This document shows, piece after piece, positions 38,634 through 48,306 of a DNA stretch of 64,000 bases (the first letter of the stretch is position 1; every line of letters begins with the position of its first letter). This stretch comes from CAVQCX01 sp963775335. Its GTDB lineage: Bacteria; Pseudomonadota; Gammaproteobacteria; Chromatiales; Chromatiaceae. The position numbers were made by a program, and so were the translations under genes. The stretch is from assembly GCA_963775335.1 (NCBI GenBank), contig CAVZIJ010000003.1, positions 1,178,001-1,242,000 on the forward strand, given 5' to 3'. The notes beneath the pieces are model-generated. The model did not search any database. It was not told where the DNA came from and worked only from the letters and a program-made list of their open reading frames with translations.

Positions 38634-38827
38634 GGTCCCCCCCAGGGGTAACGCGGCCCGCAGGCGGGCTACCCGGCACTATCTCACAATCGCCCGCGAG
38701 AGCCTCTTCGCTGATCCCGTTGGTTCGCCAACTCAAGGTCCGGCCGCGATTCATCGTCCAAGTCCCTGCTCTACACTCTAGACAAGCCCCGTTTTTTTTG
38801 CTTCTGTGCGAACGGAGGGCCCTGATA

Positions 38828-39214
38828 ATGTTGACCATAAGCCCGGAGATCGTCTGCTACCTGGTCACCAAGGCCCACGCGTTTCAGGCCAAGGAAGCGG
38901 TAGTGATTCCGGAGGACCCTTCCAGCCCGTCCGATGACTGGGCGCTGCAGGTGTTGGCCGATCACGTGGACGACCTGTGCCTGCAGGAGATCCGCTCCAT
39001 CATCGAGGACATGAGTCGCGCGCAGCAGTCCGAGCTCCTGGCGCTGATGTGGCTCGGGCGCGGCGATTACGACATCGACGAATGGGAGGCCGCGGTCGAG
39101 GACGCGATGGGAACCGGGATCGAACGTCCGGCCGAATACCTGCTGGCCCACCCCATGGTCGCCGACTACCTCGAAGAGGGTCTGATCCAGCACGACTACT
39201 CATGCGGTGAGTGA
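38828..39214 (+). CDS. DUF3775-type protein
   Basis: Small acidic cytoplasmic protein, 128 residues. It matches my recollection of the DUF3775 family: an N-terminal SPEIVCYLVTKAHAFQAKEA, a central LQEIRSIIEDMSRAQQSELLALMWLGRGDY and a C-terminal YLLAHPMVADYLEEGL. A good ribosome site (GGAGGG) lies 8 bases before the ATG. No known function. The family is common in Chromatiales and alphaproteobacteria as far as I recall. Confidence 0.75.
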   Translation: MLTISPEIVCYLVTKAHAFQAKEAVVIPEDPSSPSDDWALQVLADHVDDLCLQEIRSIIEDMSRAQQSELLALMWLGRGDYDIDEWEAAVEDAMGTGIERPAEYLLAHPMVADYLEEGLIQHDYSCGE

Positions 39215-39334
39215 TGGGCGCCGGCGAGGCGGCGGGGCCGGACTCTCCGATACCCCACCAAGGGGCCGCCGGGGAAGACCCTTGCGATCCCGATTCGCAG
39301 CGCGGTAGGGTTCAACCTGTCTGCGAGATCGCCG

Positions 39335-39823
39335 ATGATCGATGCGCAGATCTACGCCGAGCGAATGCTCAATCCGTTTCACGGCGCAGTGAATGTGGTC
39401 GAAATCTCGGGCGCCGACGCCGTCAGCCGCGACGGACGGATATGGACCCTTTACGTACACGGCGAGCGCGCGGCGCTGGAGGACGACCCCTGGACCGGGG
39501 TACAGGCCCCCGATACGAAGTTCGGCATCTGGAGCGCCTCCGACGGCCTCAGGCGGGCCCCCGTACGCTCGAGCGCGGACTATGCCACCCTGGAGGGCAG
39601 GGGGCTACAGCTACTCGCCGCAGTGGAGCACAACAGCCGCCGTCTGCCATTTCCGCTGGTAGACCGTCACGAGCTCTGGCTGCTCGACGCCAAAACCCGG
39701 CTGCCCCTCGCCCTGCTGCAGAGCGCCCGGGCGGCGCTGGTGGAGGCGAAGTTGCGCCGCACCCTTCCGAGCTCCGCCGACCCGGCGGACGACGGCCTGT
39801 CTCCCTTCTGCATCGAGCTGTAG
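39335..39823 (+). CDS. Conserved hypothetical protein
   Basis: 162 residues, not recognised. No signal peptide or membrane segment. The sequence is evenly mixed, with aromatic pairs (GRIWTLYVHGERA, TKFGIWSAS) and an ELWLLDAKTRLPLALL stretch suggesting beta-strands. The ATG at 39335 opens the frame and the codon usage fits its neighbours. It lies 120 bp after the DUF3775-type gene in the same direction and ends 12 bp before the convergent phosphorylase gene. Confidence 0.65.
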   Translation: MIDAQIYAERMLNPFHGAVNVVEISGADAVSRDGRIWTLYVHGERAALEDDPWTGVQAPDTKFGIWSASDGLRRAPVRSSADYATLEGRGLQLLAAVEHNSRRLPFPLVDRHELWLLDAKTRLPLALLQSARAALVEAKLRRTLPSSADPADDGLSPFCIEL

Positions 39824-39835
39824 CCCGCGCCGGGG

Positions 39836-40765
39836 TCAGCCTTCAGGGTCAACCGCGGCCAAGGGCATTCCGACCCCGGACAGCACCGCGAAGGGCCCTC
39901 GGCGGCGAACGGTCTCGAGCTGGTCCATGTCGCGCACGAACAGCGAGCCGGCGAAGCCCAGAGCGTTGACCGAGATGCCCTCCCAGAATTCTGCGGAACG
40001 GGGTACCACGAGCATCCACCGACGGGTCAGCAGCAGATTGTAGGGGGAGGATTGCCGGGACTCTCCGTCGACCGGCCTCTCGCCGATGCCGACCGCGCGG
40101 AGCAGGCTTCGGTACAGGCCCCAGGTGACCCGAGCGGCCTCCCCGATACGTATCGGACTGATGACACGCCTGACAAACGCGTGCTTGAACGGAAATCCCG
40201 GCACCAGACCGGGAGATGGCTCGGCAGGGGCCGCCGCAAGCAGGGGTGCAACCGGCACCTCATCGCCTCCCGGTATCAGGGGCAGCGGAACGACCTGGAG
40301 GTGCTTGTGGGGCTGGCTCGCTCCGGCGACAACCCCACCGTTGTAGAAACCGAGGGCATCGTACTCGGCGAGACAAAGGCAGAGGGCGTGGAAATCCGCC
40401 TCCGTGAGGAGAGACTCCTGGTGCTCGAATCGCCGGGTAACCAGGAGCAGATGGCGATCCAGCACGTTGAACTTGTTCAGAACCGCCAGGTGTGTTCCGC
40501 CCAGTGCGCAGACGGTCAGCTCCGGATCCGGCGGCAGAAAGGGGTTGACCGGGCGCGTCCGATCCTCGCCCGCCGCGGCGCTCAGGCTCCTGTCCGCCTC
40601 CTTGCGTGCCAGGCTGGAGACGCTGCGTACCACGAAATGGACCCCCGCCTGCTCCACCGTCCGCTGCTCGGTGCGGATCGGCAACAGGGACCCGGTGCGC
40701 AGGGCCTGCTCCGCGGTCCGATCCACCGCATCCCCGAGCGCGCCGGGTCTGAGATCTTGGATCAC
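39836..40765 (-). CDS. Ap4A phosphorylase-like ATP adenylyltransferase
   Basis: Predicted phosphorylase of diadenosine tetraphosphate, of the fungal APA2-like branch of the HIT superfamily, about 309 residues. Diagnostic features are NKFNVLDRHLLLVTRRFEHQ, YNGGVVAGASQPHKHLQVVP (HxHxQ-type motif, ~140-160) and a C-terminal SPYNLLLTRRWMLVVPR. The GTG at 40765 (VIQDLRPG) is chosen; a TTG at 40795 would add ten residues. It probably clears Ap4A and regenerates ADP plus ATP. Confidence 0.85.
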   Translation of the reverse strand: MIQDLRPGALGDAVDRTAEQALRTGSLLPIRTEQRTVEQAGVHFVVRSVSSLARKEADRSLSAAAGEDRTRPVNPFLPPDPELTVCALGGTHLAVLNKFNVLDRHLLLVTRRFEHQESLLTEADFHALCLCLAEYDALGFYNGGVVAGASQPHKHLQVVPLPLIPGGDEVPVAPLLAAAPAEPSPGLVPGFPFKHAFVRRVISPIRIGEAARVTWGLYRSLLRAVGIGERPVDGESRQSSPYNLLLTRRWMLVVPRSAEFWEGISVNALGFAGSLFVRDMDQLETVRRRGPFAVLSGVGMPLAAVDPEG

Positions 40766-40795
40766 GGCAACGAAGCTCCGTCTGACAGGGCGCAA

Positions 40796-41192
40796 GGGGC
40801 GGGTACTCTAGCCGCGCCGATCCTCCCAAGACAAGGGCTGGCCGGCCGCGTTCCGTGGTTTCCTTCCCGCGCCGCCCAGGCCCTTCCTCGGCCACTGTCT
40901 AGCGATCGCCGAGAGGGCTCGGCTCCGACGGGACCCACGCCGAGCGCGATCCCTGCTGCAGGCGGAGCTCGACTCGCGCTCAACCGACTGTTTTCCTTTC
41001 TCTTCCCTGTCTACCGTCTACCGTCTACTGCCTGCTGTCTTTCCCCGGCTCCACAATCCGGGACCGACGCATTACAATACAGAGCCGGAATTCGAAAGGG
41101 AGCGTGGAGCCCGATGTTCCGCGCCCTCTCCTCCCAGAGCCCACACCAATGCGGCTGCGGGGCCTCATTCAGACCTCCGGGCCCGAACCGAA
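40796..41192. other. Intergenic region without a gene
   Basis: About 400 bp between two divergent genes. I see no credible protein. It holds the heptad repeat at 41003-41045 and, near 41071, a TACAAT hexamer that could be a -10 element for the Sel1 gene, without a good -35. Confidence 0.5.
41003..41045. repeat. Heptad repeat (TCTACCG type)
   Basis: Best copy of the dispersed 7-bp family: TTCCCTG followed by TCTACCG twice, TCTACTG, CCTGCTG and TCTTTCC. Related copies are at 16903-16936, 17086-17116 and 29655-29684. Confidence 0.65.
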
Positions 41193-41849
41193 ATGAGCTG
41201 GCGACGCACCGACGAAGACGAGCTTCTGCCGCTGGAGCCGCGCAAGCGGGGCAATGGCAGGATCAGGGCAGCTCTGGCAATCCTCGCCGTCGCTGCCGGC
41301 GGCTGGTATTTTGCGACCCATTATGGTCCGGGCCTGTCGCGGGAGCCTTCTCGGGCGCGCTGGGCCGGAGACCAGACCCCCGCCGCGCCCGCGCCGACGG
41401 GCCGTATTGCCAGACCATCGACCGACACGGCCGGGGGGCCGTCGCCGGGCCCCGCTGCGCAGGCGGAGGGTGACCGCGCCCGGGCAATCATCGCCGAGCT
41501 ACGCCAAGAGGGCTCGCCGGGTCTGAGCCGCGCCTATGCCCAGGCGGAGGCATTTCGGGACAGTGAGCGCCCGGCCGATGCCTACTTGCTGTATTTTTAC
41601 GCCGCACGCCAGGGGCACGTGCCTTCGGCGTTGGCCCTCGGCGCCATGGCCGACCCACAGTCGTTCGTCGCCGGGACAAGCCTGCTCGACGCCCCGGACA
41701 TGGCCCAGGCCTATAAATGGTACAAGGTCGCCGCCGACCAGGGCGATGCGACCGCCCGGCAACGGCTCGCCAGTCTGCGCCAGCGGGCCGAGGCGGCGGC
41801 CGCGGGCGGCGACGAGCAGGCCCGGCGGCTCCTGCTCGAGTGGCGCTGA
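41193..41849 (+). CDS. Membrane-anchored Sel1-repeat protein
   Basis: 218 residues. A cytoplasmic charged N-terminus (DEDELLPLEPRKRGNG) precedes one membrane segment (~25-42), a Pro/Ala-rich linker and a C-terminal tetratricopeptide-like part with a recognisable Sel1 repeat (DMAQAYKWYKVAADQGDATA). The C-terminal part should lie in the periplasm. It is 14 bp upstream of the VWA gene and likely an accessory of that module. The start ATG follows no strong ribosome site. Confidence 0.75.
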   Translation: MSWRRTDEDELLPLEPRKRGNGRIRAALAILAVAAGGWYFATHYGPGLSREPSRARWAGDQTPAAPAPTGRIARPSTDTAGGPSPGPAAQAEGDRARAIIAELRQEGSPGLSRAYAQAEAFRDSERPADAYLLYFYAARQGHVPSALALGAMADPQSFVAGTSLLDAPDMAQAYKWYKVAADQGDATARQRLASLRQRAEAAAAGGDEQARRLLLEWR

Positions 41850-41863
41850 CAGGACCTGCCAAT

Positions 41864-43865
41864 ATGTGGACAAGAGTACTCTGGGGCTTACTGCTGATCC
41901 TTGCCTGCGGCGGCAGCCCCGCGACGGCCGCACCCGAGCGCCCGCTGCTCATGCAGGGCAAGCATTCGCTGTTCCAGCGGGTGCTCGCAAAGCCCGGCGC
42001 GAAGCTGAGCAGCGAGCCCGGCTCGGCGGCCTCGCGGGCGATCACTCCCTTCACGGTGTTCTACGTGTACGCCCGGACTCAGGCGGGGGGTGCCGAGTGG
42101 CTCCAGGTCGGGCTGGACAGCCACGGATCCATTGAGGGCTGGGTGCCGAGCACGGCCACGCTTGAATGGAACCAGGGCCTAACGGTCGCCTTCCGCGAGC
42201 CGGTGGGCCAGGACCGCGTGCTACTGTTCCGGGACCATGACGCGCTCAAGGACCTCGTGGAGAAGCATGACCTCACTGCCTATCGGGCCCTGTACAGCGC
42301 CGCCGAGAGCGGCAAGCTCCCGGCGAATTCGCCGGTGGTGGCCATACAACCCAGCGCCCACGTGGATATCTTGCACGACTTCTATCTCGTGCCCATCCGC
42401 CGTTACGAGGAGGTCTACCTGGGCGACGAGCGGGCGCGCCTCCTGCAGGTCTCCACCGTGCCGCTGGAGGGCGGAGCCGCCGGCCAGCAGGCACCCAGCG
42501 CCCAGCCGGGGATCCCGCCCGGGCCCAAGGAGAAGCCGGCCCACCATTACCGGGCGGGGATCGTCTTCGTCATCGACTCGACCCTCTCGATGGAGCCTTA
42601 CATCCAACGCACCCGCGAGGCCGTGCGAAGGATCTATGACACCCTGGAGCGGGCCTCGCTCACCGGTGACCTGAGCTTCGGACTGATCGCCTTCCGGGAC
42701 AACACCGGGGCACGCCCCGGACTCGAATATCTGACGCGGACTTTCGCCACGCTCGCCCAGGGCCGGGACGCATCCACGTTCTTCAAGAGCGTCGACGCGC
42801 TGCGGGCCTCGACGGTCTCCAGCCGGGACTGGATCGAGGACTCGTTCTCGGGCGTACGGGAAGCCATCGAGGGGATCGATTGGCGCGGGCAGGATGCCCG
42901 CTATATCGTCCTGATCACCGATGCGGGTCCCCGTTCCGCCCGAGACCCCCTTTCCGGCACGCACCTGAGCGCCGAGGCGCTGCGCCACCTGGCCCAGGAC
43001 AAGGGCATCGCCATCTCTGTGCTGCACCTGCTCACCCCGCAAGGGGCGGCGGACCACCCGGCGGCCGAAGCCGAGTATCGCAGCCTATCCCGCTATCCCG
43101 GCATCGGCGATTTCTACTACGGGGTCGAGACCGGCGACGTTCGATCGGTTCGGGCGGGTGCTCGATGCCCTGGCGCACCAGCTCGCCGACCAGGTGCGCG
43201 ACGCCGGCAGCGGCGCTTCCTCGGCGACCGCGGAGACCAAGCAGCCGGCGAGCGCGCCGGAGCAGGACGCGAAGCTGGCGGCCCTGCAGGGCAAAGTAGC
43301 GAAGCTGGGCTACGCCCTGCGCATGCGCTACCTGCAAGCCGGCTCCGGTGGGAGGGTCCCCGAGGTCTTCAATGCCTGGATGGTCGACCGCGATTTCGGC
43401 GACCCACGTCGCCAGACAGTGGACGTACGCGTCCTGCTCACCCGGGATCAGCTGAGCGACCTGCACTATGTGATGCGCCAGGTCCTGCAGACGGCCCAGG
43501 AGGGACTGCTCGCGCCACGCACCTTCCTCGACGACCTCAAGAGCCTTGCCGCTACGATCGCTCGAGACCCGGAGCGGCTCGCCGCGAGCGCCCGGGCCAC
43601 GGGTGCCGCCGGGAATCTGGCGGACCTGGGATTCATGCGCGAGTACATCGATGGCCTGCCCTACACGAGCGAGATCATGAACCTGTCCCTGGAGGATTGG
43701 CAGAGCTGGCCCGCGAAGCGGCAGCTGGAGCTGATCAACCGGCTCGAAGAAAAGATCAACTACTACAAAGCCCTGCACGACCACACAGACCTGTGGGTCT
43801 CCTTGAAAGGTGGCCCTGTGGACGGCGACTCGGTGTTCCCCATCGCCCTGGATATGCTTCCTTAG
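41864..43865 (+). CDS. Secreted VWA-domain protein, PpkA C-terminal-like, frameshifted
   Basis: About 666 residues if repaired. A signal peptide (LLLILACGGSPATAA) is followed by an SH3-like region (~30-130), a linker and a von Willebrand A domain with a MIDAS-type VIDSTLSM (~237) and LITDAG (~350), then a helical C-terminal part ending FPIALDMLP. The layout recalls the extracytoplasmic half of the T6SS-linked kinase PpkA, but no kinase domain is present. At 43136-43145 (GACGTTCGAT) the frame changes; deleting one T gives GVETGDVDRFGRVLDAL and reaches the stop at 43863. The unrepaired frame runs on into the ATPase gene. Confidence 0.78.
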
Positions 43866-44632
43866 TGAGCGTCTCCGATCCCGGCCCCGCGCCCGCGACC
43901 GAACGGGTCCTGATCTATCACCTGCGCGACGTGGCCAAGACGCGTGAAGCGGAAGGGGTAGCCTTTCGCCTAAGCGTGCCGAGCCTGCAGATCGCCCTGG
44001 GCGAAAAGATCGCCCTGATCGGCGAGAGCGGGTGCGGCAAGAGCACGCTGCTCGACATGCTGGCGTTCATCCTCAAGCCCAGCAGCGCCGGGGCGTTTCG
44101 CTTCCGCCCCGAGCCCGGGGCCCCGCCCTTGGACGTCGCCGAGTACTGGGCCCGCTCCCGACTCAACCGGCTCGGCGACCTGCGCAAGCAGCGCATCGGT
44201 TATGTGATGCAGACCGGCGGGCTGCTGCCCTATCTCAGCGTGCGCGACAACATCGGGCTGTCCCGGCGTCTCCTCGGCCTGCCCGAGGATCGCACCGTCG
44301 AGGACCTGGCGCACCACCTGGGCATCGCACAGCACCTCGATAAACAGCCCGGACAGCTCTCGACCGGGGAGCGCCAGCGGGTGGCCATCGGCCGGGCGCT
44401 CGCCCACCGGCCCGCCATCGTGATCGCCGACGAGCCTACGGCCTCCCTCGACCCGATCGCGGCCGAGAAGATCATGGGCCTGTTCATCGAGCTGGTGGAG
44501 GAGATGCGCATCACCGTGATCGTCGCCAGCCATGCCTGGCGGCATATCAAGCAGCTGGGCCTGCGCCAGCTCTCCCACCGCACCCACCGGTCCGCGGATT
44601 CGAAAGCCACCGAGACCGTCGTGAGCGGCTGA
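43865..44632 (+). CDS. ABC transporter ATP-binding protein (TagT/LolD-like)
   Basis: 255 residues. Walker A GESGCGKST (~58), Q-loop near YVMQTGG, Walker B IVIADEPTASLD and the H-loop histidine in VIVASHAW are intact. The signature is LSTGERQRV instead of LSGGQ, a deviation tolerated in some families. It starts at a GTG sharing one base with the VWA stop (TAGTG), so translation is coupled. Partner of the permease 4 bp downstream. Its order with VWA and FtsX-like proteins resembles TagT-TagS of type VI secretion post-translational control, but no T6SS gene is in view. Confidence 0.87.
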   Translation: MSVSDPGPAPATERVLIYHLRDVAKTREAEGVAFRLSVPSLQIALGEKIALIGESGCGKSTLLDMLAFILKPSSAGAFRFRPEPGAPPLDVAEYWARSRLNRLGDLRKQRIGYVMQTGGLLPYLSVRDNIGLSRRLLGLPEDRTVEDLAHHLGIAQHLDKQPGQLSTGERQRVAIGRALAHRPAIVIADEPTASLDPIAAEKIMGLFIELVEEMRITVIVASHAWRHIKQLGLRQLSHRTHRSADSKATETVVSG

Positions 44633-44636
44633 TCCG

Positions 44637-45857
44637 ATGAGCAGAGCCTTAAAGCGCCTGAGCGACATCCTGCGCCTCGCCGGCCGCGACTATCTGAACG
44701 AGTGGCAGATGTCCGGCTGCTTCGTGCTGGCACTGGCGGCCGTGCTGGGCCCCATGATGGTGCTGTTCGCCCTGAAGTTCGGGATCGTCGGCAGCATGGT
44801 TCGGGACCTGGTGGAGGACCCTCGAAACCGAGAGCTGCACCCCGTGGGTAGCGGGCACTACGACAACGCCTGGCTCGCAGCCTTGCGCGAGCACCCCGAG
44901 GTGGCCTTCCTGGCTCCCCAGACACGCAGCATCGCGGCGACCATGGAGCTGAAGAGTGACCGCGCGCCTCAGATAATCGACGCGGAGCTGATTCCGACGG
45001 CTGCCGGCGAGCCCCTGTTGACCGAGGCCATCGTGCCCACCCATATCAACGAGATCGTCCTATCGGCGAGTGCGGCTGCGCGGCTTGCCCTGCGCGCCGG
45101 AGACGATGTCGACGGTAGCATTTCGCGGCGGTTTCGAGGCCGCAGCGAGCGCGTGCATCTGAAGCTGCACGTGATCGCCGTCGCCCGTCCGGCAGCCTTC
45201 CAGCGTGAGGGCGCCTTCGCGCCCTTATCGTTGGTGGAGGCGACAGAGGACTTCCGCGACGGCCATGCCGTTCCGGCGCTCGGCTGGAGCGGAGAGACCG
45301 TCGCCGACAGCGCCCGAAGCTTTCCCAGTTTCCGCCTCTATGCGCGCTCGATCTACGACGTGGGCCCCCTGCGCGACCTCCTGGTAGGCCAAGGCATAGA
45401 GCTGCACACCCGCGCTGCGGATATCGAGGTCGTCCAATCCATCGACCGTAACCTGAGCGCTGTCTTCTGGGTGATCGCCGTAATCGGACTAGTCGGCTTC
45501 TCGCTTTCCCTGGGCGCCAGCCTCTGGGCCAACGTCGACCGCAAACGCCGCGAGCTCAGCGTGCTGCGCCTGGTAGGATTCCGAACCGGCGATATCGTCT
45601 GGTTCCCGGTCGTGCAATCCGCCCTGACGGCCGCGGGAGGCTGGTTAGCGGCCTCCGCCATCTACCTGGGGGTCGCCTACACGGTCAACTCCATGCTGGC
45701 GCCCCAGGTACGCCCGGGAGAGACCATCTGCCTGCTGCTGCCCCGGCATTTCGCTATAGCACTGGCTCTGACCCTCGGCGCGGCGGTGATAGCGTCGACG
45801 CTGGGCGGCCTGCACGCAGCCCGCATCGAGCCATCCGAAGGGCTCAGGGATATCTGA
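44637..45857 (+). CDS. FtsX-like ABC permease (TagS-like)
   Basis: 406 residues. One N-terminal membrane helix (~25-47), a periplasmic domain of about 220 residues and three C-terminal helices (~275-390) give the FtsX/MacB topology. The C-terminus ends with the usual ARIEPSEGLRDI. It follows the ATPase by 4 bp. Such permeases act as mechanical transmitters as often as exporters. Ends 6 bp from the convergent MacB-type operon. Confidence 0.85.
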   Translation: MSRALKRLSDILRLAGRDYLNEWQMSGCFVLALAAVLGPMMVLFALKFGIVGSMVRDLVEDPRNRELHPVGSGHYDNAWLAALREHPEVAFLAPQTRSIAATMELKSDRAPQIIDAELIPTAAGEPLLTEAIVPTHINEIVLSASAAARLALRAGDDVDGSISRRFRGRSERVHLKLHVIAVARPAAFQREGAFAPLSLVEATEDFRDGHAVPALGWSGETVADSARSFPSFRLYARSIYDVGPLRDLLVGQGIELHTRAADIEVVQSIDRNLSAVFWVIAVIGLVGFSLSLGASLWANVDRKRRELSVLRLVGFRTGDIVWFPVVQSALTAAGGWLAASAIYLGVAYTVNSMLAPQVRPGETICLLLPRHFAIALALTLGAAVIASTLGGLHAARIEPSEGLRDI

Positions 45858-45863
45858 TCGGCA

Positions 45864-47063
45864 CTACTCGGCCCGCAAGGCCTCGACCGGATCGAGCCGG
45901 GCGGCGTTGCGCGCCGGCACCACCCCCGCGACCATCCCCACCAAGATCGCGAGCAGCTCGGCGATGAGGACGTAGTACCAGGGGGTGTGGACGGGCAGCG
46001 ACGGGACAAGCGCACCGAGCAGCCAGGCCCCGCCGGCGCCCAGGATCAGACCTGCAGCCCCACCGAGGCCCGAGAGGACCACCGCTTCGCCGAGAAACAG
46101 GACCATGATCTGGCGTCGCTCGGCGCCAATCGCCCTCAGCACACCGATCTCGGCGGTGCGCTCGTTGACCGATATGGTCATGATGGTGAGGATGCCGACG
46201 CCACCGACCAGCAGGGAGATACCGCCCAGGGCCCCAACGGCCAGAGTCAGTATCCCCAGGATGGAGCCAAGAGTCTCGAGCATCTGCTTCTGGGTCGTGA
46301 TGGTGAAATCCTCGCTTCCGTGCCGGCTCTTGAGGCGGGCCCTGACCGCCTGGACGACCTCGTCGACATCGACGTGCACGTTGTAGATCATGTTGATCTG
46401 CATCAGGCTTTCGCGGTTGAACATAGAGAGGGCCCGAGCGGCCGGGATGAAGACGGTGTCATCCAGATCAAAGCCGAGCATCTGGCCTTTCGACTCCATG
46501 ACCCCGATGACGCGGTAGCGCTCCCCTGCGATGCGCACCAGCTGGCCCAGGGGGTTGTCCTGACCGAACAGCTCGTGGCGCATGCGACTGCCCAATGCGG
46601 CCAATGAACGGGCCGCGCGAGGATCATCGTTCGGGAGGAACCGCCCCATGGCCACGCCGAGCTGCCAGAGCTGGGGCATCTCCGGGCCAACCCCTAGCAC
46701 GGTCGTGCGCCGTCGGTGGCCACGCGCCTCAACGGACGCATTGCCCTGGACCAGGGGCACCACCGCTTCGATCTGGCGCACCGACTTGAGCGCTTCGGCA
46801 TCGCCGAGGGTCAGCGGACGAACGTTGGCGAGGATCCCTCCCGAGATGCCCGCCGTCTTGGTTTTTCCGGGCGAGATACTGATCAGGTTGGTGCCAAACT
46901 GGGTGAACTCGGCCAGGACGAAACGGTGCACGCCCTCTCCGATCGAGGTCAGCAGCACGACGGACCCTATGCCCACCGCAATGCCCAGCGCGGTGAGGAA
47001 GCTGCGCATGCGCTGGGTGACCAGGGCACTGGCGGAAAGGCGTGTGAACTCGCGCGGACCCAC
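45864..47063 (-). CDS. MacB-type ABC permease 2
   Basis: 399 residues with the MacB topology: N-terminal helix (~20-42, FLTALGIAVGIGSVVLLTS), a periplasmic MacB_PCD domain (~50-260) and three C-terminal helices, ending NAARLDPVEALRAE. The pattern RTAEIGVLRAIGAERRQI after the first C-terminal helix is typical. It is 4 bp after a second, related permease, so the pair probably forms a heterodimer with one shared ATPase. Confidence 0.9.
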   Translation of the reverse strand: MGPREFTRLSASALVTQRMRSFLTALGIAVGIGSVVLLTSIGEGVHRFVLAEFTQFGTNLISISPGKTKTAGISGGILANVRPLTLGDAEALKSVRQIEAVVPLVQGNASVEARGHRRRTTVLGVGPEMPQLWQLGVAMGRFLPNDDPRAARSLAALGSRMRHELFGQDNPLGQLVRIAGERYRVIGVMESKGQMLGFDLDDTVFIPAARALSMFNRESLMQINMIYNVHVDVDEVVQAVRARLKSRHGSEDFTITTQKQMLETLGSILGILTLAVGALGGISLLVGGVGILTIMTISVNERTAEIGVLRAIGAERRQIMVLFLGEAVVLSGLGGAAGLILGAGGAWLLGALVPSLPVHTPWYYVLIAELLAILVGMVAGVVPARNAARLDPVEALRAE

Positions 47064-47067
47064 GGGA

Positions 47068-48276
47068 TCAGCCTCTGCGCGTGAGCGCCCAAACAGGATC
47101 GAGGGCCGCGGCCCGGCGCGCCGGCGCGATGCCGAATACCAGGCCCGTGAGCAGGGCCACGCCCACGGCGCTGAAGAACGACCAGAGGGGGATCTGAACC
47201 GGGAAGTCCGGAAACACCCTCGTCAACACCCACCCGCTCACCAGAGCCGCGAAGATGCCCAGGGCCGCTCCAGCCAGTGAGAGCAACGCGGATTCCATGA
47301 GAAACACCGAGAGGATCTGTCGTTCCTGGGCGCCGACAGCCTTGAGCAGCCCGATCTCTCCGGTGCGCTGGGAGACCGACACCAGCATGACATTCATTAT
47401 TAGAATGCCCGCCACCGCGAGGCTGATCGCGGCGATCCCCGCCACGGTGAGCGTCAACGCCTTGAAGATGCGGTCGAAAGTGGCCAACACGGCGTCCTGG
47501 GCGATCACCGTGACGTCCTCTTCGCCGTCGTGGCGTGCCTTGATGATGTTGAGCACGTCCTTCTCGCCGCGCGGCACATCCTCTCGACTCTTGGCCTGGA
47601 TCAGGATCCGCAACAGCGAGGACGTGTTGAACAAGGCCTGCGCCGAGGCCACGGGGATGATCACCACCTCCATGAAGTCCACGCCGATCGACTGACCCTT
47701 CTCCGCAAGTATGCCGATGACCCGGAAGCGCCGATCGTTCAGCCGTATCCACTCCCCGAGCGCGTTGGCGTTGCCGAACAGCTCTCGCTTTACGTTCTGC
47801 CCGATGACGCACACGGACAACGGTCGGGTGGGATCGCCCGGGGGCAGGAACTGGCCCTGGACCACGGCGAGCTGGCGCACCAATGCCAGCTCCCAGGTGG
47901 AGCCCATGACATTGATCTCGCGCTGCCGATCGCGCCAGGACGCGGGTGCGGCACCGAGCGTCAGAGGCGCGACATGGCGGACCGCCGAGCTGCGATATAG
48001 CGCCATGGCGTCATCCAGGGTCAGGTCACGCGGGGTCGTGCCGAGCAGCGGCGGGGCGCCGCCCACCGTCTCGGAGCGCCCGGGCATGACCACCAGCAGA
48101 TGGGTACCCAGCTCGGCAAATTGATTCACCACATAGAGCCGGGCCCCCTCCCCCAGAGAGGTGAGCAGGACCACCGAGGCAACCCCGATCGACATGGCCA
48201 GCAGCAGCAGGATGGTGCGCACGCGAAAGCCGCTGATCGAGCGGCTGCTGTAGCGGACGACGTCTTCGAGGGTCAT
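47068..48276 (-). CDS. MacB-type ABC permease 1
   Basis: 402 residues, same topology as its neighbour and clearly paralogous: FRVRTILLLLAMSIGVASVV helix 1, a periplasmic domain, QRTGEIGLLKAVGAQERQI and a C-terminal RRAAALDPVWALTRRG. It lies 30 bp after the ATPase gene. Two unequal permeases with one ATPase and one fusion protein resemble DevBCA/MacAB-type machines that export lipids, glycolipids or peptides. Confidence 0.9.
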   Translation of the reverse strand: MTLEDVVRYSSRSISGFRVRTILLLLAMSIGVASVVLLTSLGEGARLYVVNQFAELGTHLLVVMPGRSETVGGAPPLLGTTPRDLTLDDAMALYRSSAVRHVAPLTLGAAPASWRDRQREINVMGSTWELALVRQLAVVQGQFLPPGDPTRPLSVCVIGQNVKRELFGNANALGEWIRLNDRRFRVIGILAEKGQSIGVDFMEVVIIPVASAQALFNTSSLLRILIQAKSREDVPRGEKDVLNIIKARHDGEEDVTVIAQDAVLATFDRIFKALTLTVAGIAAISLAVAGILIMNVMLVSVSQRTGEIGLLKAVGAQERQILSVFLMESALLSLAGAALGIFAALVSGWVLTRVFPDFPVQIPLWSFFSAVGVALLTGLVFGIAPARRAAALDPVWALTRRG

Positions 48277-48306
48277 TGGCTGTTGCCGATCCGGCGTGGG
48301 CCTGGC

